From Bacteroidia bacterium (lineage in GTDB: Bacteria > Bacteroidota > Bacteroidia > J057), in contig JALEFZ010000055.1 in assembly GCA_022760475.1 (NCBI GenBank), forward strand, positions 310,001 to 374,000: a stretch of DNA of 64,000 nucleotides, read 5' to 3'. The position numbers and the translations under genes are program-made. The notes below the pieces were generated by a model. That model was not told the DNA's origin, ran no database searches, and was given only the letters and a program-made list of their open reading frames with translations. Position 1 is the first letter of the stretch; every line of letters begins with the position of its first letter. Positions 36,327 through 42,893 of this stretch are shown one piece after another.

Positions 36327-36728
36327 CTTATATAAAAAAGGTATGTGGTTTTGACGAATATGTATAACAAATAATCCTGTTACTTAATAATTTTCTTTTT
36401 CACATCAGTTTGGGGGAAATTTTGAATGGATCTAAAGGCTTGATAATGAATATTGCTCAAGTATTTTTCAAAAATTCCTGAAAGTATAGGATTATAGTCA
36501 AATAACGCAATCTTCGACAAATAGTTCAATTATTTATAAAAAATAAAAAGCGGGCTCTTTAAGAGCCCGCGTAAAACTACACACACTAGCACTACTAGAT
36601 TAAAGGAAAGTAAAAGTTTAGAATACTGGTACTCTTAAGACAATCAAAAGTCTTGTCACCCTAAGTCAAAGGGGAGAATTTTATTTTCTAACGAAAGAGT
36701 TTGGCTGAAAGTAATGCCTCAGGAAAGA
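36327..36728. other. intergenic region holding the minus-strand terminator and a long 3' leader
   Basis: 402 bp with no supported gene. The left part is the A+T-rich upstream region of the GbsR-type gene; a terminator sits at 36541-36570; the stretch 36571-36728 is the 158-nt untranslated tail of the membrane protein gene at 36729. That tail contains a small hairpin (AAGAC/GTCTT) and could hide a 3'-derived small RNA, though nothing recognisable was seen. Confidence 0.4.
36541..36570 (-). terminator. Rho-independent terminator (minus strand)
   Basis: A perfect 10-bp GC-rich stem (GCGGGCTCTT with AAGAGCCCGC) with a one-base axis is followed on the minus strand by TTTTTATTTTTT. Confidence 0.88.
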
Positions 36729-37457
36729 TTAGGAGAGCTGATTGAACTTCCTTCGAGTGTGAAGGGCTGACTTAACTCTTTGAAGGTTAAGTCTTTCCGA
36801 TTGGTATTTCAATATGCCATTAATTAGAAAATAGCTGAGAAATAAAAAGATAGTGGACAAAAAAAAGGAAAATTTCAAGCTGCTTAACAGGTAGGAAATA
36901 AGTATTAGGCTACAATGGTAGATGCTAATAGAAAGAGAAAATGACCATTTATCAGGAAGGAGTATTTTTAGTGATCTCAGGGGGCTAATAATGGAAATGA
37001 TACAATTGGGAGACCCCCATTTACGAAATTCCCGATGAAGACCCATGAGGATAGATGGCAAAAAAATCAAGGTAATAATGGTTTCTACCTGTGGGAAAGG
37101 GTAATGAATCAATGTTAATTCATTAATATAAAATAACAATACCAAAAGTGCAGCGAATGTGAAGACCCAAATGATGTCGGGGTTCTTTTTCCATACTTTA
37201 AAAAGCTTGGAGGGGGCAAACTTTGGATGTGTAGGCCAAGCTAAAATTGACACCCAGCTCATGACCCAAAACAGGTCTGTTTCATTCATGGGGTGGAGAA
37301 AACTTTGCATGATGAGAAGCTGAATAGCTACAAACTTCCATCCCAACGAATAGATGGATGAACCCTTAATCACAAGGTATATAAGTAGGACTTTCCATAG
37401 GAAAACTTCTTCAAAAATCAGGAGCTCTGAGATGGCAAAATCTCCAGTTTGGTTCAT
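36729..37457 (-). CDS. polytopic membrane protein of unknown function
   Basis: 242 residues, about seven hydrophobic segments, including VFLWKVLLIYLVI, LFWVMSWVSILAW, IIWVFTFAALLVLLFYI, TIITLIFLPSILMG, ISIYHCSLILISYLL and FFLSTIFLFLSYFLI. The N-terminus is short and acidic (MNQTGDFAISELLIFEE) and the C-terminus basic (SALHTRRKFNQL). An Asn-Glu-Thr-Asp loop (HPMNETDLFW) lies between two helices. I recognise no family; quite possibly a lineage-specific protein. Codon use and the long open frame support a real gene. Transcribed alone, with a terminator 158 bp after its stop. Confidence 0.62.
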   Translation of the reverse strand: MNQTGDFAISELLIFEEVFLWKVLLIYLVIKGSSIYSLGWKFVAIQLLIMQSFLHPMNETDLFWVMSWVSILAWPTHPKFAPSKLFKVWKKNPDIIWVFTFAALLVLLFYINELTLIHYPFPQVETIITLIFLPSILMGLHREFRKWGSPNCIISIISPLRSLKILLPDKWSFSLSISIYHCSLILISYLLSSLKFSFFLSTIFLFLSYFLINGILKYQSERLNLQRVKSALHTRRKFNQLS

Positions 37458-37660
37458 AAATTTTTTAGATAGAGCAAGAGCCGGGTATCCTATAACCGAC
37501 TTATTACGAAATTAGGTAATTGATTGATAATTGAATAATCAAGTAGTTCGAGTTTCTTTCCTTGACAGAATATGACAGTATTTTCCTATATTCCGGTTTA
37601 AAAATAAATCCTGAGAGAGAAGAATTGATTTCTCAGTTGCCAGTTGATAAGAGCAATTTT

Positions 37661-38182
37661 GTGAAGAGAATCATTAGACTTTTAGAAAATCTGATTGAGA
37701 AGGTAGGTAGGCTGATCAGTCTGCTGTCGCTGGCGCTTGTTGTGGTAATTTGCGCCGATGTGCTGATGAGATATTTGTTCAATTTCACAAAAATATGGGT
37801 CATAGAGTTAGAAACATACTTCTTTACCTTTCTATTTCTATGGGGGAGTGCCTATGCATTCAAGCATGATAAGCATGTCCGGGTAGATGTCTTTTACCAA
37901 AGATTTTCGAAAAAAACGCAGGCTTGGATCAATTTAATTGGGGCATTATTCCTTTTGTTGCCGTGGTGTGTGGTGGTGATGATGGTATCCTGGCCTTACC
38001 TTTTCATGTCATGGAAAATCAGTGAGACCTCTGCCCAGGCGGGTGGTTTGGGCAATCTGTTTTTACTGAAAGGCTCCATTTTTACGGGCTTTTTCTTCCT
38101 TCTCTTACAGGCACTGGTTTCGGTCTTCAGGTCAATCCAGGTAATTATTGATAAAAAACCTCAGGCTGAAAGTCTGGCATAA
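37661..38182 (+). CDS. TRAP transporter small permease (DctQ-type)
   Basis: About 173 residues from GTG 37661 (MKRIIRLLENLIEKVGRL), the usual DctQ N-terminus; the frame is open back to a TTG at 37562 but that extension is hydrophilic and atypical. Four membrane helices: LISLLSLALVVVICADVL, IWVIELETYFFTFLFLWG, LIGALFLLLPWCVVVMM and IFTGFFFLLLQALVSVF. The motifs DVLMRYLFN, AYAFKHDKHVRVDVFY and AQAGG are standard for this subunit. It pairs with the large permease that begins four bases after its stop codon. Confidence 0.92.
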   Translation: MKRIIRLLENLIEKVGRLISLLSLALVVVICADVLMRYLFNFTKIWVIELETYFFTFLFLWGSAYAFKHDKHVRVDVFYQRFSKKTQAWINLIGALFLLLPWCVVVMMVSWPYLFMSWKISETSAQAGGLGNLFLLKGSIFTGFFFLLLQALVSVFRSIQVIIDKKPQAESLA

Positions 38183-38186
38183 GCAT

Positions 38187-39545
38187 ATGGGAGTACTCGC
38201 AGTTATACTATTTATCCTGATTTTTTTCCTTGTTCTGCAAGGATATCCGGTGGCTTTTACACTGGGAGGAGCTTCTGTTTTATTTGGCTTACTGATCATC
38301 TGGTTTTTTCCTGAGTACTTAAGTTTTACAGACTTCAGGTTGCTTCCATCCAGGATATGGGGGATTATGAATACCACAGTTTTGATGGCTGTTCCCTTGT
38401 TTATCTTTATGGGAATCATGCTGGAGAAGTCGGGACTTGCTGAGGGGATGCTGGAAACCATGTCGCTATTGTTTGGGACAATGCGTGGAGGATTGGCCAT
38501 ATCGGTAGTGATCGTAGGGGCTTTGCTTGCAGCTTCGACAGGGATCGTAGGGGCTACGGTGGTAACGATGGGCTTGATTAGCCTTCCAACGATGATCAAG
38601 AGAAATTACAAGGTAGAATTAGCAGCTGGTACGATTGCTTCTTCAGGCACCCTGGGTATCATCATTCCTCCTTCTATCATGCTTGTTTTATTGGCGGATA
38701 CCATCAATAGTTCCAATCGTGGAGGTCAATCTGTGGATGTAGGGGCTATGTTTGGAGTAGCTCTTTTTCCAGGGGTCATGCTGGTGCTTGCCTATGTAGC
38801 CTACATCCTGATTTATGCCAATATCCGCAAGGATGTGGCTCCGCCGATGCCGAAAGAAGAAGTCGAAGCTTTTCGTGGCAAGGGCTTTGCCCTGAGAGTG
38901 ATCCAGGCCTTCGTCCTTCCTTTTTTCCTGATTCTGGCAGTTTTAGGCTCTATATTCGCTGGTATTGCGTCTCCCACGGAAGCCGCAGCCGTAGGTGCAT
39001 TGGGAGCTACGCTCATGACCGTCTTGAATAGGAGCTTTTCACTTAAAATCCTTGGGGAGGTCATGAGGCAAACTACACATTTGACTTCCATGGTATTCAT
39101 GATCCTGCTGGGTGCGACTACCTTTACTTTGTTGTTTCGAACCCTGGGGGGCGATGATTATCTAATTGAACTTATTCAGAACTCAAATCTTCAGCCGATG
39201 GCATTTTTGGCCTTGGTAATGGTGGTGGTTTTTGTGGCAGGTTTCTTCATTGATTTTATAGAGATCATATTCATCATTGTCCCGGTGGTTACGCCGATTT
39301 TTAATGTTCTCGGCATGGATATGCTTTGGATCGGGGTGTTGTTGGCGATGAATCTCCAGACTTCCTTCCTGACCCCACCTTTTGGATTTTCACTGTTTTA
39401 CCTCAAAGGTGTAGCGCCCAAAGAGGTCAAAACGCAGCAAATATACAGGGGAATTGTACCCTTTGTGGTGATTCAATTGGTTTTTATCGGCTTGATAGTA
39501 GCTTTCCCGGATATCATATATGCAGTATTTCCGGTGAATGGCTAA
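38187..39545 (+). CDS. TRAP transporter large permease (DctM-type)
   Basis: About 452 residues from ATG 38187; the frame extends back to TTG 38148, inside the small permease gene, but the ATG gives the normal start MGVLAVILFILIFFLVLQG. Around twelve helices. Typical DctM motifs: GYPVAFTLGG, the PLFIFMG element, AASTGIVGATVVTMGLISLP, SGTLGIIIPPS, GIASPTEAAAVGA, FVAGFFIDFIEI and TSFLTPPFGFSLFYLKG. It forms the sodium-driven translocation channel with the small permease and receives substrate from the binding protein at 39558. The HydIP-like ending LVFIGLIVAFPDI is usual. Confidence 0.96.
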   Translation: MGVLAVILFILIFFLVLQGYPVAFTLGGASVLFGLLIIWFFPEYLSFTDFRLLPSRIWGIMNTTVLMAVPLFIFMGIMLEKSGLAEGMLETMSLLFGTMRGGLAISVVIVGALLAASTGIVGATVVTMGLISLPTMIKRNYKVELAAGTIASSGTLGIIIPPSIMLVLLADTINSSNRGGQSVDVGAMFGVALFPGVMLVLAYVAYILIYANIRKDVAPPMPKEEVEAFRGKGFALRVIQAFVLPFFLILAVLGSIFAGIASPTEAAAVGALGATLMTVLNRSFSLKILGEVMRQTTHLTSMVFMILLGATTFTLLFRTLGGDDYLIELIQNSNLQPMAFLALVMVVVFVAGFFIDFIEIIFIIVPVVTPIFNVLGMDMLWIGVLLAMNLQTSFLTPPFGFSLFYLKGVAPKEVKTQQIYRGIVPFVVIQLVFIGLIVAFPDIIYAVFPVNG

Positions 39546-39557
39546 ACAACTTTTGTT

Positions 39558-40691
39558 ATGAAAAGAAAAGAATTTCTCAAAAAAGGATTGTTGGCCGGGG
39601 CGGGTGTTGCGGCGGTGCTGAGTGCTTGCGATAACAAGGCTGTGGTAGCCGATAAAGAAGCTCCCAACATCATTACGAATAAAAAATACCGCTGGAAAAT
39701 GGTAACCACCTGGCCTAAAAATTTTCCGATCCTGGGTGAGTCTGCCAATCTTTTCGCCAAATGGGTGAATGAGTTGACAGGTGGAAGAATAGAGATTAAG
39801 GTTTACGGAGGTGGAGAGTTGGTTCCTGCTTTGGAGACCTTCGAAACTGTGTATATCGGAGCGGCTGAAATGGGTTGTGGTTGTGCCTACTATTGGGCTG
39901 GAAAAGCTCCAGCGGCGCAGTTTTTCGGGGCAGTTCCCTTCGGAATGAATGCAGCCCAGGTTTCTTCCTGGCTGCTAAGTGGAGGTGGTCTCGAGCTTTG
40001 GCAAGAACTCTACGCACAGTTTAATGCGGTTCCCTTTCTTGGAGGTAATACAGGAGTGCAGATGGGGGGATGGTTCAACAAAGAGATAAATTCAGTCAAA
40101 GACCTGACGGGATTGAAAATGCGCCTCCCTGGTTTGGGGGGTAGGGCACTGGAAAAAGCAGGAGGCGCAGCTGTGCTGGTGGCAGGTGGTGATATATTCA
40201 CTTCCCTGGAGCGTGGGGTCATAGATGCAACCGAGTGGATTGGTCCCTATCACGATTACTTGATGGGCTTTCATAAAATTGCCAAGTACTACTACACACC
40301 GGGCTGGCATGAGTGTGGGTCTCAATTGGAATTTATCATCAATAAAAAGGTCTTCGATGGCCTACCCAGAGATCTACAGGCAGCAATCGAAGCAGCTTCG
40401 ATGCGGGTACAGGCCTGGGCATTGCCTGAGGCAGATGCGAAAAATGGAGAATACCTGGATAAGATGATCGCCGAAGAGAATATCCAGTTGAGAAGTTTCC
40501 CACAAGAAGTTCTGGATGAATTAAGGGGTTTTTCGGAGGAAGCAGTCCAGGACCTGATCAGTGATGATCCATTTGCAAGAAAGGTATATGAAAGCTATTC
40601 TGGTTTTCAAAAGAAAATTGGCAAATGGCATGCGCTAACTGAGAAGAAATTTTACAACCAGATACAGAAAGTTGAAGGAGAATATTCTTGA
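39558..40691 (+). CDS. TRAP transporter substrate-binding lipoprotein, TakP-like
   Basis: 377 residues with a lipobox LSAC after a MKRKEFLKKG n-region that has a partial Tat flavour. The mature protein is a DctP-family binding protein. TTWPKNFPILGESA, YGGGELVPALETF, GCGCAYYW, GGNTGVQMGGWFNKEI (with GLKMRLPGLGGRAL) and EWIGPYHDYLMGFHKIAKYYYTPGWHE match the TakP branch, whose characterised members bind 2-oxo acids or similar carboxylates, some through a sodium ion. The Arg in MRLPG is the expected carboxylate-binding residue. The gene order Q-M-P, with 12 bp after DctM, makes a complete transporter; no catabolic genes adjoin it. Confidence 0.93.
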   Translation: MKRKEFLKKGLLAGAGVAAVLSACDNKAVVADKEAPNIITNKKYRWKMVTTWPKNFPILGESANLFAKWVNELTGGRIEIKVYGGGELVPALETFETVYIGAAEMGCGCAYYWAGKAPAAQFFGAVPFGMNAAQVSSWLLSGGGLELWQELYAQFNAVPFLGGNTGVQMGGWFNKEINSVKDLTGLKMRLPGLGGRALEKAGGAAVLVAGGDIFTSLERGVIDATEWIGPYHDYLMGFHKIAKYYYTPGWHECGSQLEFIINKKVFDGLPRDLQAAIEAASMRVQAWALPEADAKNGEYLDKMIAEENIQLRSFPQEVLDELRGFSEEAVQDLISDDPFARKVYESYSGFQKKIGKWHALTEKKFYNQIQKVEGEYS

Positions 40692-40710
40692 AAATAATTC
40701 CATTTAAATA

Positions 40711-40756
40711 TAAAAGTGAAGGCCTGGGAAGCTAAATGCCCAGGTCTTCACTTTTA
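40711..40756 (+). terminator. terminator of the TRAP operon
   Basis: TAAAAGTGAAGGCCTGGG pairs with CCCAGGTCTTCACTTTTA (one mismatch) around a 10-base loop, followed by CCTTTTTAT. The long stem may act for both the TRAP operon and the convergent hydrolase gene. Confidence 0.85.
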
Positions 40757-40767
40757 TCCTTTTTATC

Positions 40768-41940
40768 TTACTTAAACAAAGTCGCTAATAGGCTTTCATG
40801 TAGTGTCCTTCTTGCTGTATATCCCCCCCCATCATAGGAATAAAGGGTAGCCATTCCGGTTTCTTTTTCGGGATAATAGAGCAGGTAAGCCTCATATGAT
40901 GTTGTAGAACCCTGATGTCCATAGGCAACTCCATATGGTGTCTGGTATACCTCAATCCCAAGGCCATAATGCTCGTCAGGCCATTCGTCATAGCTGGATT
41001 GATCCATGACAGGAACTGAATCCTGAAGCATCATGCTCAAGGTCTCCTGCTTCATCAAACGGCCATCAAAGATACCTTTCATGAATTCGATCAATTCCTG
41101 GCCATTGCTCGCCATTCCCCCGTCTCCTGTGGCGGCATCAGAGACTGCCAAAAATTTCACTTCCTGATAATTATTTCCAGCCCGGCGGTATGGAAGTGCT
41201 GTACCATCAGGAATGGGATCGTCATGAGTCCCCATTTGGGTATGTTGAAGGCCAAGTGGTTGTGCAATGTAGGTCTCCACGGCATCCCAAAGGGTCATGT
41301 TTCTGGCTTTTTCAATTACCAAACCCAGGATAACGTAATTGCTGTTTGAGTAGTCAAATACTTTCCCCGGCTCATGTACAGGATCACTTCCATAGGTATA
41401 GGTGAGTTTTTCTGCCTGGGTCAATTTAAAATTCGGTTTATTTACGGCATCAATGTAATGCTTGATCCCGAGGTAATCTGGAATTCCCGTGGTGTGATTC
41501 AGGCACTGACGAAGGCTTACCAACTTGGCATTGGGAATATTTTCAATCAGTTCGGTATCCAACCATTTACTAAGTGGATCATCTACACTCAAAATGCCTT
41601 CTTCGTGCAGTTGCATCATCAAAACTCCTGTAAATAGCTTGGAGATGCTGCCTACCATAGAGGGAGAGCATGGAGTAAAGGGTATATCCTTGGCGATATC
41701 TGCCATACCTGTAGCTCCATTCCAGTCGCTGGTGGCATTTTTTACAGAAACCTGAACCGTTGGATTTGACTGGGTAAATGTTTCCAAGCTTTTTTGGTAT
41801 TCGTCTTTATTTGGATTCGATTCGCTGTTATCAGCAAAGGTCATTTCGCAGGAATAGGTAGCAGGATTGATGTCAGCGCTCAGGTCTTCACAAGAAAACA
41901 ATGCCAGACAAGGGATAATTAGAATCAATAAGTATCTCAT
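40768..41940 (-). CDS. class C beta-lactamase-fold serine hydrolase lipoprotein
   Basis: 390 residues with a lipoprotein signal (lipobox LFSC). All three family motifs are intact: SISK in PSMVGSISKLFTG (nucleophile Ser), YSN in VFDYSNSNYVILG, and HQG in GVAYGHQGSTTSYEAY. Other family signatures are LRQCLNHTTGIPDY and GGMASNGQELIEFM. The sequence resembles D-alanyl-D-alanine carboxypeptidase/class C-like hydrolases such as R61-type DD-peptidases and EstB-like esterases. Anchored in the periplasm or on the surface. It stands with the outer-membrane protein gene just upstream (9-bp gap), possibly cotranscribed. Confidence 0.93.
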   Translation of the reverse strand: MRYLLILIIPCLALFSCEDLSADINPATYSCEMTFADNSESNPNKDEYQKSLETFTQSNPTVQVSVKNATSDWNGATGMADIAKDIPFTPCSPSMVGSISKLFTGVLMMQLHEEGILSVDDPLSKWLDTELIENIPNAKLVSLRQCLNHTTGIPDYLGIKHYIDAVNKPNFKLTQAEKLTYTYGSDPVHEPGKVFDYSNSNYVILGLVIEKARNMTLWDAVETYIAQPLGLQHTQMGTHDDPIPDGTALPYRRAGNNYQEVKFLAVSDAATGDGGMASNGQELIEFMKGIFDGRLMKQETLSMMLQDSVPVMDQSSYDEWPDEHYGLGIEVYQTPYGVAYGHQGSTTSYEAYLLYYPEKETGMATLYSYDGGGYTARRTLHESLLATLFK

Positions 41941-41949
41941 GGTGGAGGT

Positions 41950-42540
41950 TTATTTGTTGTTGAAGGGATAAAGTTGGATGCCAAGCCCTACAAACTGGTG
42001 GGCTCCTGAATAAATGGTAAGGGGCAATTCCGCGGCTGCACTTGCCTGAGCAAAGATTTCAGGACTGTAAGGATCTTCACCCAGTCGGTATCCAAATCCA
42101 AGGCTTGCTGAGGGCATGAATTTTCCATATCCCCAATCTGTAGCTTCCACCAGTCCACTTTCAGAGCTTGTATAGATGGTTCCGGGGGTAAATGAATGGG
42201 AATATCCTGCACCTGCTTTCAAGAATACATTCCATCGCTGGATGTTGAGTCGATATCCCAGTTCTGCATTCAGGAAGAAGGTGGACTGCCACGAAGGATG
42301 ATAATAATACCCAAGATTGGCCGCTGCGAACAACTCTGAGGAGCCTTTTTCTTTGAAGGAATACTCGGTTCCGACAAGGATTCCAGGGTTGAACGAAAAG
42401 CGGTTCCAGGTACTGTTTGGCAGAGCGATTGTCTCGTCAAGGATCGCAATGCGCAGGGGCAGTTCGCTAAGTTTTTTTTGCGCTTTTAATTGACATAAGC
42501 CAATCAACAGGCAAAGGCTGGTTAAAAGAAAATGTTTCAT
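41950..42540 (-). CDS. outer-membrane beta-barrel-like protein
   Basis: About 196 residues from ATG 42540, which gives a clean signal peptide (MKHFLLTSLCLLIGL, cut near LKAQ); the longer frame to 42678 adds an unlikely 46-residue N-terminus. The mature sequence has alternating strands with aromatic girdles: FNPGILVGTEYSF, FAAANLGYYYHPSW, FFLNAELGYRLN, WNVFLKAGAGYSH, PSASLGFGYRLG and a last strand FVGLGIQLYPF. It resembles small outer-membrane barrels of the PorT/OMP_b-brl type. Function unknown. It may form a unit with the serine hydrolase lipoprotein downstream. Confidence 0.72.
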   Translation of the reverse strand: MKHFLLTSLCLLIGLCQLKAQKKLSELPLRIAILDETIALPNSTWNRFSFNPGILVGTEYSFKEKGSSELFAAANLGYYYHPSWQSTFFLNAELGYRLNIQRWNVFLKAGAGYSHSFTPGTIYTSSESGLVEATDWGYGKFMPSASLGFGYRLGEDPYSPEIFAQASAAAELPLTIYSGAHQFVGLGIQLYPFNNK

Positions 42541-42893
42541 AATGGTGGTTATGTGATATGCACTAAAGAGGAAATAATGGCTTGTTTGTTGCGCAGAAAT
42601 CGCGCAAAGAGGAGTGAGAGGGAGAAATACTTGAATGGATACCCCATTTTCATATAATGGATACACAAAAATTAACAAATGTAAATATGATAATTTGAAT
42701 TTTATTTGAAAAACATAAAAGTCCTTTATGGTGAATTAATATTAGGACTATTTATCCAGATTAAGATTGGAGGGGAATGGGATATGTTATTCCATATTTA
42801 AAATAGCAACAAGCCGCACAATTGTATTCAAGGAAATTTACTTAAATTAAACTAAAGCCATTGGCAGATATTTACAATCCCTAAGCCCCTATT
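42541..42893. other. divergent promoter region before the barrel-protease/KAP genes
   Basis: 353 bp, very A+T-rich, without a supported gene. It separates the divergent outer-membrane barrel gene and the barrel-metalloprotease gene. A weak inverted repeat AGTCCT ... AGGACT (about 42719-42749) is the only symmetry noted. No confident promoter motif. Confidence 0.4.

Noticed and set aside
42541-42678. 46-residue N-terminal extension of the outer-membrane protein at 41950-42540
   Set aside because: The internal ATG at 42540 starts a proper signal peptide; the extension is not hydrophobic in the right place and lies in an A+T-rich promoter region.
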